Under the pieces are notes generated by a model. It worked only from the letters and a program-made list of their open reading frames with translations. It searched no databases and was not told the DNA's origin. A DNA stretch of 64,000 nt from the NCBI GenBank assembly GCA_039519185.1, contig CM076846.1, positions 126,360,182 to 126,424,181 of the forward strand. The letters run 5' to 3'. The position numbers and the translations under genes are program-made. Below are positions 31,128 through 42,325 of the stretch, piece after piece. The DNA comes from Astragalus membranaceus. Its lineage: Eukaryota; Streptophyta; Magnoliopsida; Fabales; Fabaceae. The number at the start of each line of letters is the position of its first letter. Position 1 is the stretch's first letter.

Positions 31128-33514
31128 TTACATTTGTTTTATTTTATTCAGAAACCTAGAAACAAAATATTATAAACCAATTATTAGGTACATTATAGAA
31201 TGATAATGAAATTGTAGGAAATGAAGGATAATTACCTTTCAAATGGATACATCCATCGATATTGAACGGGCCCACCCATCTTAGCTTCATAGGGTAAATG
31301 AATTGGCAAGTGCTCCATAGAGTCAAACAATGAAGGTGGAAATATACGCTCCAACTTACACAATATCATAGGGATGTTTTGTTCCATTTGTAATAAATGA
31401 TCTTCCCGTAACACTGTGGAGCACAAGTCCCTAAAAAATTGACTAAGCTCAGTTAAGGGCTTCCATATTGGTTCGGGAAGAGCACTAAAAGCTATTGGAA
31501 GTAGACATTCCATAAAAATGTGGCAATCGTGGCTTTTCATCGCATACAATCTTCTATGTTCTGTATCTACACAATTGCCAATGTTGGAGGCATAACCATC
31601 AGGCATCTTCAACCCCTTCACCCATTCACATACATCATCCTTTTGTTCATTTGTCAAGCAATATTTGGCTTTGGGTTTTGTATATTTCCCATTAGGATTG
31701 GCTTTCAACAATAACTCATTTCTTCGACAATATTCTGCCAAGTCCAATCGTGATTTTTCATTGTCTTTAGTTCTGTCTTTGTCATCCATGACTGTATTAA
31801 ACACATTATCAAAGACATTCTTTTCTATATGCATAACATCTAGGTTGTGCCTCAATAGATTGTGTCTCCAATATGGCAAATCCCAAAATATGCTTCTTTT
31901 GGTCCAATTATGGGAAATTCCGTGGCTTGGAACATTGCACAATCCTACGTCGGTTACCTTGGGAATATCAGAAACCCTCTCCCACACTTGCTCACCACTT
32001 AACCTAGGAGGAGGCTCATTTCTCTCAACTCTACTCTTGAAAAATGCATCCTTGTTTCTTCTGAAAGCATGATTATGAGGTAAAAACTGACGGTGGCAAT
32101 CAAACCAAGACGTTTTTCTTCCATGTTTCAATCTGAAAGCCTTCGATTTTTCCATGCATATTGGACATGCTAATTTTCCGGCAGTACTCCACCCAGATAA
32201 CATCCCGTAAGCAGGAAAATCATTTATGGTCCACAACAGTGCAGCTCTTAATAGAAAATTTTGCTTCTTAGAGGCATCATATGTTACTACACCACTCCAC
32301 AACTCTTGCAACTCGTCTATTAATGGCTGCAAATACACATCAATTTTACCTTTGGGACTGTGCGGACCTGGAATGATTAAGGTCAAGAACATATAAGGGG
32401 TCATCATACATAGCTCGGGAGGTAGGTTATATGGTGTGACAATTACTGGCCAACAAGAATATGATTTCTTTGATTGGCTAAAAGGATTGAAGCCATCGGC
32501 ACACAACCCAAGTCTTACATTTCGAGGTTCCGAGGCAAATTCAGGATATACTTGGTCAAAGTATTTCCAAGCTTCACCATCCGAAGGATGACACAACACA
32601 CCTTCCTCTCGACGATTCTCATAGTGCCACCTCATTTGCTCTGCAGATCTCACAGAAGCATATAATCTTTGTAGTCGAGGGATGAGAGGCAAGTAATGCA
32701 ATCTCTTACGGGGTACACTTTTAGAGTTTCTCTTTCGTTTTGTAAGTGTTTTATACCGGGGTTCATTACAAAACTTGCACTTCTTCAAAGTTGCGTCATC
32801 TTTGTAATACAACATACACCCTCCAACACAACAATCTATCATCATCTTGGATAAACCGAGCCCTCCTACAAGCTTCTTTGTTTCCCGGAAATTGGAGGGA
32901 ATGAGATTCTCAGGATGGTTCGTCTCCTTCATTAACCTCACAATGTCGTTGAAACAAGCCTGCGACATGTTGTGTTTGGATTTTAAACTCAGCATTCTAA
33001 CCGCAGTAGAAAACTCTGATGCATTTTGACATCCTGGCCATAATGGTCGGTGGACTGAGTTCAACATTTCATAAAATTTGGCAGCTTCCATATTTGGAGG
33101 TTCCTCATCATTTTGTACAAAATGTTGCTCACGATTAAGACCGGCAGCATCAAACACCATGTCCTCATATCTATTTACATGCTCATGACCCCGTTGTTGA
33201 TTGCCGCTACTAGGCGTATCCATATCAATATCAACATTAATATGAGAGACTTTCTCTCCATGGGATGTCCAACGCCAATATCCAGGCTTAAACCCCTTTC
33301 TAAGAATGTGAACATTTACAACATCTGGGGTAAAGTGCCACTCATTTTTACACCGCTTACACGGACACCGTATTACCCCTTCATCCAAATACTTTTTTTG
33401 CTGACAAGCAAAACCAATAAATTCTTCAGCTCCTTTTAAAAATTCAGTTGTATATCCCTTTCGACCCGGAAGAAGCCTATTATACATCCATGTACGATAT
33501 GCAGGCACTTCCAT
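31128..33514 (-). CDS. TNP2-like CACTA transposase, C-terminally truncated
   Basis: From the ATG at 33514 a 760-codon frame runs to 31232. N-terminal transposase-associated domain: W-M-Y near residue 10, then C-P-C-K-R-C (about 50). TNP2 core: R-L-G-L-C-A-D-G-F-N-P-F near 345, C-P-I-C-M-E-K near 465, W-D-L-P-Y-W near 565, L-D-V-M-H-I-E-K-N-V near 580. Start of DUF4218 at about residue 690, ending Y-P-F-E-R. A splice donor (GTAAT, 31235) and acceptor (TTTCTAG, 31157) add F-L-N-K-I-K-Q-M before a stop at 31128. Relatives continue for several hundred residues (rest of DUF4218, DUF4216), so the C-terminal part is deleted. TNP2-type proteins cut the element ends; activity here is doubtful. Confidence 0.88.
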
Positions 33515-33540
33515 CACCTTTTTATCTATTAGATTTGTCT

Positions 33541-34912
33541 AATCACACAGGAAATGAACACTAATGTAGCCATTAGATAACATGTAAGGATAACAAAAAT
33601 AATTCATTAAATTTTGCCTATTAAGTTGAGAACAAACTGACATGCAACAAAAATAGTACAAGAGATGATATAAACTACAACCCCAGAATAAGAATAAGAA
33701 GCAGAGAACTCAACAAACAACCGAGAAAGAAATTAAAAAAGGTTAGAAAAAAACAGAGAGTGATGATAAATCAACAATAAGATTGTCAATCATGTAAACA
33801 ACACACATTCAGTGAGTAAACAGCTAGAGAAATTGTCAATCATGTAAATAACATCATGTACAAGATGAGCTTGAATTAGAATATCACAACTAGAGAAATT
33901 GTAAACTAAGCCCTAAAATTTCAAATCAATTGAAGCCATAAATCATATAATGAATCTGAGGAAACAGCTATGAAGCAACACAAATTGTTTCAATATAAAG
34001 CATATAAAACAGAGTGCTAACCCTAACACTATCAACGAAGCAAATTGTAAACTAAGCCCTAAAATTTCAAATGATTATAGGTAGAGGAAAAAGGAACTTA
34101 CGGAGAACGAAGAAGCTGAGAAATCTGCAATCCTAACTCACACGATGGTTTTGTGAAGACAACAACGAACCAGAGTGCTAACCCTAACACTATCAACGAA
34201 GCAGTGGCGGTGAACCAGAGTAAACAACAACGAACCAGGACGAATACGATCTGTTGAAGAAGACGAAGGTTCACATGGTTGATTTCGTTGTTGAATTTCT
34301 GAATCAATGGTGATGGAAGCTTCAATTTCTGGATGATAACGAACTAGAGAAAACAACAACGAACCAGGACGAAGACAATCTATTGAAGAAGACGAAGGTT
34401 CACGTGGTTGATTTCATTGTTCAATTTCTGAATCAATTTCGTTGTTACGATGAGTGAGAGTGAAGAAGGTTAGGTTTCAGGACACGATGAGTGGAGAGTG
34501 AGAGGGATTGTTCAATTTCCGAATCAATTTGGTTATTACGAATTCGTTTTGTGCAATTCATAAAAAGAAAGATTTTTAAACGTTATATATTTCTTGCACC
34601 ACTTAATATACGTAATGAATCGTTGGTTTAGTGGTAAAGAGCGTTGTATTTCGGCCTAGACTCACGAGTTCGATCCCCATCAAGCGCCTTTTTATCTTGT
34701 GTTTCTCGTAAAAAAAAAAGAAATTTCCTGCGAACTATAGTTCTTAGGAAAATCGGCAGGAAAATTAAATATTACCTGCGAACTTACCTACCAACTACAT
34801 TCCGCAGCAAACATTCTACATATTTAGAAAATTGGCAGGAAAGTTCTCAGATATTTCCTGCGGAAAATTTCCGCAGGAAATTCCGCAGGTAATACCGAAA
34901 TTTCTAGTAGTG
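33541..34912 (-). promoter_or_regulatory. CACTA 5' region with subterminal motifs
   Basis: Upstream region of the TNP2-like gene. At 34000-34440 blocks such as AGTGCTAACCCTAACACTAT and GAACCAGGACGAAGACAATC are repeated two or three times. At 34720-34912 CCTGCGGAA and GGCAGGAAA motifs cluster next to the terminal inverted repeat. No clear TATA box was chosen. Confidence 0.6.
34617..34690 (+). other. tRNA-like sequence inside the CACTA end
   Basis: GGTTTAGTGGTAAAGAGCG fits a tRNA D-arm/box A and GAGTTCGATCCCC a box B, 43 bases apart, followed by CAAGCGCC and a T run that would end pol III transcription. The acceptor and T stems do not pair fully, so it is not called a tRNA gene. It may be a decayed tRNA or a SINE head. 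Confidence 0.4.
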
Positions 34913-35266
34913 ATATATAATTATCTCTTCCCATAATAAATTGATTGACCATTCTTAACATCTTACCAAGTTATAAATTAAATAGATAATTTTGAAAACA
35001 AGTTTTATACTTTATTTTATGATGTTCTTCTTATCTTATTTTTTTTAGTTTGATATTTTATTTAATATACAACATATTTTAATACATGAAAAAGTTGCTT
35101 TAAAATGGTTTACTCCGAACATTTAAACTCATTTGACTATTCTTTAGATTGTCTTCTGCTAACATCATTCCTAAAAATACTTTGTCAAAAGAAAAAAAGT
35201 CAGTTTTCCTTTTTTTGGTAAAATCTTAGTTTGCCTTAGAAGAAGAAAAATATTTTCTTTTGTTTA

Positions 35267-35609
35267 TGTTCTGTAAGATCGGAAGTTGATCGAAGATGGT
35301 CGGTAGTTTGTTCTTGACCAACTCGGACCTCAGAGCTCCAATCAAGAGGGGGTGGTACTTGCAAAGACACTCTGACGCTCAAGTCAGCAGAGTGAAGTCA
35401 ATTGCAAATGTTGTATTAGAATCTGTGTACCTGGTATATAGTGTTAACCCCATTTATAGATGTCAGGATGGTGTTATAACTCCAATGCGGCACCATCCGA
35501 TTTGTAACTGACAAATCGTGGTCATTGGATATATAACGGACCATTAATGGCGTTGGCCTCAATATCGCGTCCCAATAGAGGTCTGATAATTCGGCCCCAG
35601 CCCGAAACA
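35267..35609 (-). repeat. Gypsy 3' LTR (343 bp)
   Basis: On the minus strand it reads TGTTTCGGGCTGGGGCC at its start and GATCTTACAGAACA at its end. It is closely similar to 46737-47102. It is preceded on the minus strand by the polypurine tract GACTTGGGGGGCAAC (35610-35624). Confidence 0.9.
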
Positions 35610-35624
35610 GTTGCCCCCCAAGTC
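35610..35624 (-). other. Gypsy polypurine tract
   Basis: GACTTGGGGGGCAAC directly before the 3' LTR start TGTTTCGGG on the minus strand; the purine run primes plus-strand DNA synthesis in such elements. Confidence 0.7.
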
Positions 35625-36246
35625 GGATCGTTAAGGAGGACGATCCTGACTTGAATGAAACCATGATCGGAAACTTGTACAGTCGAACCATTCTCAATAT
35701 TGGGCATATACCACCGAGGGTTTCTGCCCCCAATATCGGAATGTTGGACTGGTGGCGTTGCAAAGTCAAATCATTTATTGGTTGAAATGATTGATGTGAC
35801 TGTTGAGTAGCTCGAGGTGTCAGGCAATGATGATGCCTCATTAGTAGCTCGAGGTGTAGAGTGATGATGACACTGTTGAACCAAGGGCAAACACTCTTTG
35901 TTTTGTATGATAACAAATTACATCTTGTCTACTAATGGTTCAAGTTGAATGAAGTACAGGACGGAAATCAAAAAGCAGGAAATATTAAAGTGGAGCAGCT
36001 TGGAGAAGAAGCCGTCTTTGAAGATGAAGACCTAATTGTTTATCCGCTTTCTTTAGGACACAATGTAAGGTCCTATCACTTAAGGTCTATGACAGTTTAA
36101 ATAGCTGAGAGATGATTTTTGAAAACATGCATCAAAATTAGGGTTTTGAAATATATTTTTGCATGCATGCATAAGGTGGCACCTAAACCTAAAAACGATT
36201 TTGTGGAAATCAAAAATCAATTTCTATTTTGTTCCAGTGACTATGA

Positions 36247-36744
36247 AATCGATTTATACAATTTATATAGGCTATGAAATCGATTTTAGGCTCACTTATA
36301 GGCCAAGAATCGATTTCCTTGCCCTATGTTTGAAGTATGTAATCGATTCATGCATATACATAAGCCAAAGGTAAGAATCGATTTCCTTCTATTTCAAAAG
36401 ACTATGAAATCGATTTTCAAGCAATCCTATAGGCTATGAATCGATTCCTTCTCATTTTAAACAAAGTAAGAATCGATTCCTACCCTATTCAGGATGTCCT
36501 GAAAATCGATTCCCACCTATTTCCAAAGAAACAAACAATCGATTCCTATGTTCTCCATATGTAAAGAATCGATTCCTCTCTTTTTTAACTAGCCATAAAA
36601 TCGATTCTTATGTCCTCTAAAATGATAAGAATCGATTCATCAACATTTTAACTTCATCAAACAATCGATTCATCATTTCTTTAAATGTTTTCTAAAAGCA
36701 AAGAATCGATTATACTATGATTTGCCTTCTCACATAAATCGATT
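36247..36744. repeat. Sixteen phased AATCGATT palindromes
   Basis: AATCGATT starts at 36247, 36278, 36308, 36341, 36376, 36408, 36439, 36471, 36504, 36537, 36567, 36599, 36630, 36663, 36704 and 36737. Spacing is 30-35 bases except one of 41. The sequence between the sites is not well conserved, so the palindrome and its spacing are what is kept. Confidence 0.95.
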
Positions 36745-37025
36745 CTTATGCATCATAAATCATTTCTACGTTTTCCTAAACCTATAAATAGGGAGGTGCT
36801 TCACACTTTTCATTTCACACCTCACACCACAATTCACAACTCCTCTCTGCTTCTCACATACATTTTCTAGATCTGAGAAAGAGAGAAAATAGAGCTTCAA
36901 CTTTCATATCATTTTCTATTTTCCATATCACTCATCTCTTAGTCACTATACTGTCATTATATCTGAGGTGATTGGATCATAGATCTCTATTTGTATTCGT
37001 TACTCTATTTGTGGGGGTCACTTTG

Positions 37026-37275
37026 AAATCCTGGGATTTGTTCTTGGGTCTCTCAATCAGGAGATTGAGTTGGTTTGAAATCCTGGGAAGTTTTCTTGGG
37101 TCTCTCAATCAGGAGATTGAGTTGGTTTGAAATCCTGGGAGGTGATCTTGGGTCGTTCAATCAGGGAAGATTGAACAGTAGTGAAATCCTGGGAGGTGCT
37201 CTTGGGTCGTTCAATCAGGAGATTGAAGCGGTGTTGAAATCCTTAGCTAGGTGCTCGGGTTCTCAGTTCGGGGGA
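37026..37275 (+). repeat. 57-bp tandem repeat, about 4.5 copies
   Basis: Units of GAAATCCTGGGA(GG)TG(CT)TCTTGGGT followed by CTCAATCAGGAGATTGAG or CGTTCAATCAGGAGATTGAA, the latter being a small hairpin. It lies in the transcribed-leader half of the solo LTR. Confidence 0.9.
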
Positions 37276-37908
37276 ATTGAGATTTGCTATCTTGAAGTTG
37301 CCTGTTTGTAAAGAATTCTTCAATATAGTGGTTACCATCAAGTCCAAGGGTTGCAAAGCCTGAGGCCGAGGACGTAGGGCTTTTATCCCGAACCTCGCTA
37401 AAATCCTGGTGTATCTCTATCCCTACTCTCTTTACTTTATTGTCTATATTTGTTATTGTTATATAGCTGTGATATTCATTGTTTTGTTTATATCTGTTTT
37501 GAATATCACTACTCAGATCTGTCTATTGTTATATTATTGTGCTGATCTGTTATTATCCACATCTCTGCTGTAGATCTGTCTGTTGCTATATTCAATATCA
37601 CTACGCTGCCTATAAATAATCTAGTTATTCTGTATATTGAATATAAAGTAATATCATACTGTGCTTGATCTGCCTGTTTGCATACATCATATAAGTTTAA
37701 ATCTCAGTTTCCGCATTTGATTTAAACAAAGCATTTCATAAGTTTTTGAAAAGCAAAAAGAATTCATATTTTGCACATAACCTTATTCACCCCCCCCTCT
37801 AAGGTTATACTATAGTCTAACAGACACCTCGTTGTCAGTACCTGCAATAAATGTCATTAATTGGACGCGTCGTTTCGACTTCGGCCCAATCCCTTGCCTT
37901 CGGCCCAC

Positions 37909-37916
37909 TATATATA
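37909..37916 (+). promoter_or_regulatory. TATA box for the antisense gene
   Basis: ACTATATATAGT lies about 130 bases upstream of the ATG at 38041, with the rest of the leader (CATTCATTTG...) fitting a transcription start near 37940-37950. It faces opposite to the retrotransposon genome. Confidence 0.55.
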
Positions 37917-38040
37917 GTGGTGGATCCTTCATTCATTTGTTTCGAAACTTTGATATTTTGCTCTGACTACTGAGACTAAAGTCCAGTGAACCCGACGTTA
38001 GAGCTCCGGTGACGATTCTGAAATTAGAGTCTTCTTAGCC

Positions 38041-40510
38041 ATGGCGAGGACTTCACCGTTTCAGTAGAGTGATCTTGCTAAATTTCGGAAGCGCAGTCAA
38101 TTGAGTGCACCTTCTTCAATCCGAGGTATGTTTACAGAACTTCATATATTTTTTTCGTTTTCTTGTATGGCTGGGACTTCCCCCAGCCTGATCAAATTCA
38201 TCCAGGATGGGGGTGGTCAGGGCCAAGATCCGACCTAGTTGCGATCCCATCACGTAGCCGATCCTGACCACTTGCCCCCAATCCTGCAGGAGAGAACTGG
38301 CGAGGACGAAGCAAACACTTAGGTTACTGTTGTAGATCACCCACCATTGGCTCAGATGGCAACTTCTGGGCCTAATACCCCAATCAATATTCCATTAAAT
38401 GAAGAGACATCGTCTCCAGGCAGAGTTTATGAGCATCTTCGAGAAAAATTGGCTAGAATGGTTGAACTCGAAATTGATTCTTCGGAAGCTACCAAGTCGG
38501 ATAGCTCTTTAAGGAGGGCCGAAGTCAAGGCGGTACAAGAGACGAACCTTGATACCGAGGATGAAGAAGAGGAGGATAGCTTAGGGACAGCTTCTGAAAA
38601 CATCCCCGTATCGATCGGTCCTTCTACTGTCCGAAACTATTCTTGCGTTTTTTAGATTCTCAGGGAGATTCAATCCGTATACACAGAGAACGCTGATTTA
38701 TCTATACATCGGCACTTGGTCGGTAAGCGCGACCAAGTATGGCTCTTGGAAGGTGTTCCTAGAGATGCGCATATCGATGTCTTTCCTTTGGAGTTAAAAT
38801 TCTCAATGTACCTGGTTACCTTGAAATCCATGCGTATTAAACCTCCTTTCACTCGTTTCCAACAACAGATCTTAAGGTTATTGCAAGTCGCTCCCTCTCA
38901 ACTACATCCCAATGGTTGGGCCTTCCTCAGAGCCTTCGAATTGGTAATGATCCATTTAGATCGGACAATATCCGCATCCCTTTTCTTTCATATTTTTAAA
39001 GTGAACCGGAGGCACGAGCTTAATTCAGGCAATGCTCGATATGAACATGTGAGTCTTCGTTCTAAGAGAGGGTTAAAGATATTCCGACCTTACACCGACT
39101 CTCTCAAAGAAAAATGGAAACAACATTACTTTTTCGTCTCTCCAGTAAGTGCCGATGCTATTGAATTCGTGGGGAAGTATGATGAGCAGGGGGACCTGGT
39201 GTCAACCAGGTTTCCCATTGGTTGGTCCAAAGCACATTTCAACCGATCTTCCGGTTCTTATAACCTGAGTGAGAAACCCTTGGATGATGAAGATAAGGAG
39301 ACTTTAAGAATCTTATTGCGTTGTGCCGAACTTATTCCTTTCGACCATCCCAAAAACACGGGTTTTGATACACAAGCCTTAGTTCATTGTCGAACCAAAT
39401 CCGAGGTTCAAGAAGTTCTTGGTAGGACCGGATATCACCGATCTTACATTATAGTTGTCTTTAATTTTCAATATTTACTAACCCGTTTGTTTGTTCCGAA
39501 TTGAAGATAACATGTCGGGTTCCACTTCTTTCCTGGAGATGAAAGCCTTAGCCAAACGTAACCGTGGAAGTTGGTCCGGGGTTCAATCTACGCCCCAAAG
39601 AGATGTTCCTACTGTTGACACCAACATTGAGGTTCCGGATTTCAGAATTGTTGACGACGGTGATAGGTCGCCTGTCCAAAATCTTGAACATCGGAGACTG
39701 AAGAACACTCAAATTGAGAAGGGGATCCCTTCCGATCAACACAGGGTGGAAAAGAGGTTGTCTGTGGACCTTGAGGTAAGTCAGTCTCCTCAGGCTCAAA
39801 AGAAAAGTAAGCATGGCAAGGAGGGCAACAAGAAACCAAAATCGCCTGCTTTTTCCCTTGACGGGTTCCTCAAGGTGAGTTATGAGGAATATTGCAAAGA
39901 TCCTCTAGGTGCTTGTTCTCAAGTGTTGAAGTTCGGATCCGATCTATGCAAGCAGTGGAGGCAAAATGCTGAAGACCGAGTTAAAAATGCTGAAGAACGA
40001 GTTAAAGGTAACGTCCTAGCCTTCATTCATTCACTGTTTCATCTTTTTCGAATAAGCTGAATCTAATTCCTATTGTTCCGCATAGTGGCACAGAAGGAGC
40101 GAGACACGGCTCTCAACCGACCTCGGCTGCATTGACTAAATGCCAAAAATCCATTGCCGAATTGAAGAAGGAGAGAGACCAAGCAAAGAAGAATGCTAAG
40201 GATGCCCTGAAGAAGGCCGAAGCCGATGCAAAGGATGCTCTGGAGTCAGCTTCAGATCTTCGAGTTCGGGTGACCGAACTTGAAGTGAATCTTAAGGAAG
40301 CTCGAGAAGGAAAGGAGGCTGCCGACGTACAGATCGGGGAGATTGTCGGCCAAGCTTGTACTCTTGCCGAGACTGCCTTCCAAGATGACCTTGCGCTGGT
40401 CACCGTCCTTTACGGAATGTACTCTTGCCGAGACTGCCTTCCAAGCTTGTACTCTTCCAAGACTGCCTTCTCAAGCCCGACCATGTGGTTCAAGATGGGA
40501 AAATTATGAA
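38041..40510 (+). pseudogene. Antisense extra gene (aORF) of the Tat element
   Basis: Plus-strand gene located between integrase and the 3' LTR, antisense to the polyprotein. An ATG (38041, M-A-R-T-S-P-F-Q) is soon followed by a stop. Open segments are 38347-38655, about 38680-39504, 39491-40015 and 40132-40420, linked by probable introns (donor-like GGTATG at 38125, GGTAACG at 40007, acceptors near 40085). The middle segment has the look of the 'putative gypsy-type transposon' domain (PF04195): P-P-F-T-R-F, L-H-P-N-G-W-A-F-L-R-A-F-E, W-K-Q-H-Y-F-F-V. The last part is a long coiled coil of K/E/A heptads. Extra antisense genes are known in Ogre/Tat elements; function unknown. Stops make this copy defective. 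Confidence 0.65.
40360..40470 (+). repeat. Short duplication at the aORF 3' end
   Basis: GTACTCTTGCCGAGACTGCC followed by TTCCAAG occurs at about 40358 and 40419, with a third shortened copy (TACTCTTCCAAGACTGCCTT) at about 40450. It destroys the end of the coiled-coil frame. Confidence 0.8.
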
Positions 40511-41056
40511 GCTCGTGGAAGGAACCAAAGAGTTCGAAGTCGTCGCTACTCGTCCATCGAATGTGTAATTTTCTCTTTATTTTACAAAGGTTCTGGATTC
40601 ATTCCAAGACCACTATTTTGTGTAACAAACTTGAGGGCCCGACCGTATCTGGGAGGTTCTAAACCTTTGAAGCTTCTTTTCAGCTATTTTGATCCGGTTT
40701 ATATTACCTCGATTATTACATTTATAATTTTGTACGCTTCTCGTTGCGCAATTTATATTTTTCGCCTTTGAAACAGTTTACCGGGACTCGGCCCAGATTT
40801 AACTCGTACCAAAGGGTTGTGGCAATCCTCGGCCACGGGTGAGGAGCTTTATGAATTCGTGTCTCGGTTTATAGAGAAACGCAAACGACCGTAGCGTCGG
40901 TCTCATGCCGCCCTTTTTACTGTCGGACTTTGCAATATGATATGAGAACTTAAAATAGATAGAAATTTGAGAACATCAGCGGCATCTTAGCCCGTTTATT
41001 AAAGGAAGATTCTTCACAAGAATCGGAGTACATTAATGCACTTAGCATTTTGTCAA

Positions 41057-42065
41057 TTAGCTATAGTATTTGCGTGACTTCGTGGGATTCGAAGTCCTCG
41101 GAATCGGTTTACTGTCCATGGTCTCTAATTCAAAGGCTCCATTACCGGTCTTCAACGTGATTCGGTATGGCCCTTCCCAATTAGGTGCCAATTTGCCTTG
41201 ATCAGAATTCTTCAAGCCGACGCCTGCTCGCCGAAGCACTAAATCTCCGATCTCAAAATCCCTCGGCACTACCTTAGCATTGTACCGGGATGCAATTCTT
41301 TGTTTGATTATTAGTTCCTGGAAAGAGGCTGATCTCGGATTTCATCCACAAGATCGAGTTCTTCTCGCTGGGCCCTCTCATTGTCTTTGGGCGGCTTTGG
41401 GTGAGTGGTCCTCCAAGTTAATTCACCGACTTCAACTGGAATGACTGCTTCACTACCATAGGAGAGTTGGAAAGGTGTTTCCCCTGTAGAGCTCTGGGGG
41501 TAGTTCGGTATGCCCATAAAACATAAGGAAATTCTTCAACCCAATTACCTTTAGCATCATCAAGTCATCTTCTAAGACCTTTTAAAATTACCTTATTATC
41601 CGCCTCTGCTTGCCCATTGGTTTGTGGGTGTTCTACTAAGGTGAAGTGATGTTTGATTTTTAGATCGACCATGAGCTTTCTGAAGCCCTTATCAGCAAAC
41701 TGAGTTCCATTCTCAGTAACCACAGCTTCGGGAATGCCGAACCTGGTCATAATATTCTTTTTAATGAATTTGATGCAGTTCTTGGCACTGATGGTCCTCA
41801 ATGGTTCGGCCTCAATCCACTTTGTGAAGTAGTCGACTGCTACAATCATGTATTTGAACTGACTAGAAGTCCTTCCAAATGGTCCGAGAAGATCAATGCC
41901 CCACCAAGCAAAGGGCCATGAGGAGGAGAGGCTGCTAAGCTGGTTGAGTGGTGACAAATGAACGTTAGCATGGAGTTGACATTTCTGGAATTTCTTCACA
42001 TAACTCTTGGCATCAGCTGCCATGATCGACCAGTAGTATCTGGCTCTAAGGACTTTCCTAGACAC
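41057..42065 (-). pseudogene. Gypsy integrase
   Basis: The frame 42065-41565 holds the end of the zinc region (C-x-K-C-Q-L-H-A-N), then the core: W-G-I-D-L-L-G-P-F (first catalytic Asp, about residue 57), V-V-T-E-N-G-T-Q-F (about 117), where family members have D in place of E, and T-N-G-Q-A-E (about 149, catalytic Glu). After a frameshift 41517-41311 gives G-E-T-P-F-Q-L-S-Y-G-x-E-A-V-I-P, and 41269-41057 the C-terminal part with G-D-L-V-L-R-R and W-E-G-P-Y-R-I. The order and motifs are those of Tat-type elements. The second catalytic position and the frames are damaged. Confidence 0.88.
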
Positions 42066-42325
42066 GGAACGTCCCCCCAGATGTTGTCCGCATATTCCTT
42101 CAAGAATTTTGGTTCGGCAAGCACGTAGTTCGCCTCATCCCCCTCAATACATTTTTAACAATGGTGAGGAGAGACCTCTCTTGTACAGAATCCCATCTAA
42201 CACTGAATAGGATGATACCCTTTTTCTCATCAACTTTGCTTCTCGAGGATTCAAGGGCTCGTCCCCGACTCAATATATCTAATGATGGGCGCGATCCAGC
42301 TCTTACTTTCCTCCACTACGCAGAT

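Larger units (their letters stand above)
26396..34912 (-). mobile_element. CACTA transposon, 8517 bp, with two transposase genes and a captured gene
   Basis: Terminal inverted repeats: left CACTACTAGAAATCTCGGCA, right (reverse complement) CACTACTAGAAATTTCGGTA. The 3-bp target duplication ATA is at 26393-26395 and 34913-34915. Unit R4 shows the empty site (CACACACATATATAATTATC). Both ends are dense in CCTGCGGAA and GGCAGGAAATTCCGCAGG motifs, the presumed transposase-binding sites. Both genes are on the minus strand, so the right end is the 5' end: TNP2-like first, TNPA-like second. The near-identical ends and intact TNPA exons suggest a fairly young insertion, but the TNP2-like protein is truncated. 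Confidence 0.95.
25229..35261. repeat. R array, unit R5 (split by the 8.5-kb CACTA)
   Basis: The left part is 25229-26395, the right part 34916-35261. The CACTA sits just after the CT microsatellite (about 26360-26390). The unit is cut again on the right, at the start of the next unit, by the gypsy element whose target duplication GTTTA is at 35262-35266. Confidence 0.85.
35874..37822 (+). mobile_element. Copia-type solo LTR nested in the gypsy element
   Basis: A 1949-bp sequence starting TGTTGAACCAAGGGC and ending GGTTATACTATAGTCTAACA, with TGTT/AACA ends. The target duplication GACAC is perfect (35869-35873 and 37823-37827). The stretch TTCACCCCCCCCTCTAAGG near its 3' end is typical of plant SIRE/Maximus-like copia LTRs. 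No internal region or second LTR exists, so recombination has removed the element body. It holds two remarkable repeat blocks (separate entries). Confidence 0.85.

Noticed and set aside
31520..33439. Plus-strand open frames across the TNP2-like gene
   Set aside because: They are the complement of a clear 760-codon transposase frame with several domain motifs.
36247..36744. CRISPR-like array (regular spacing of AATCGATT)
   Set aside because: The repeat is only 8 bases, the genome is a plant, and there are no cas genes. It is an LTR sub-repeat.
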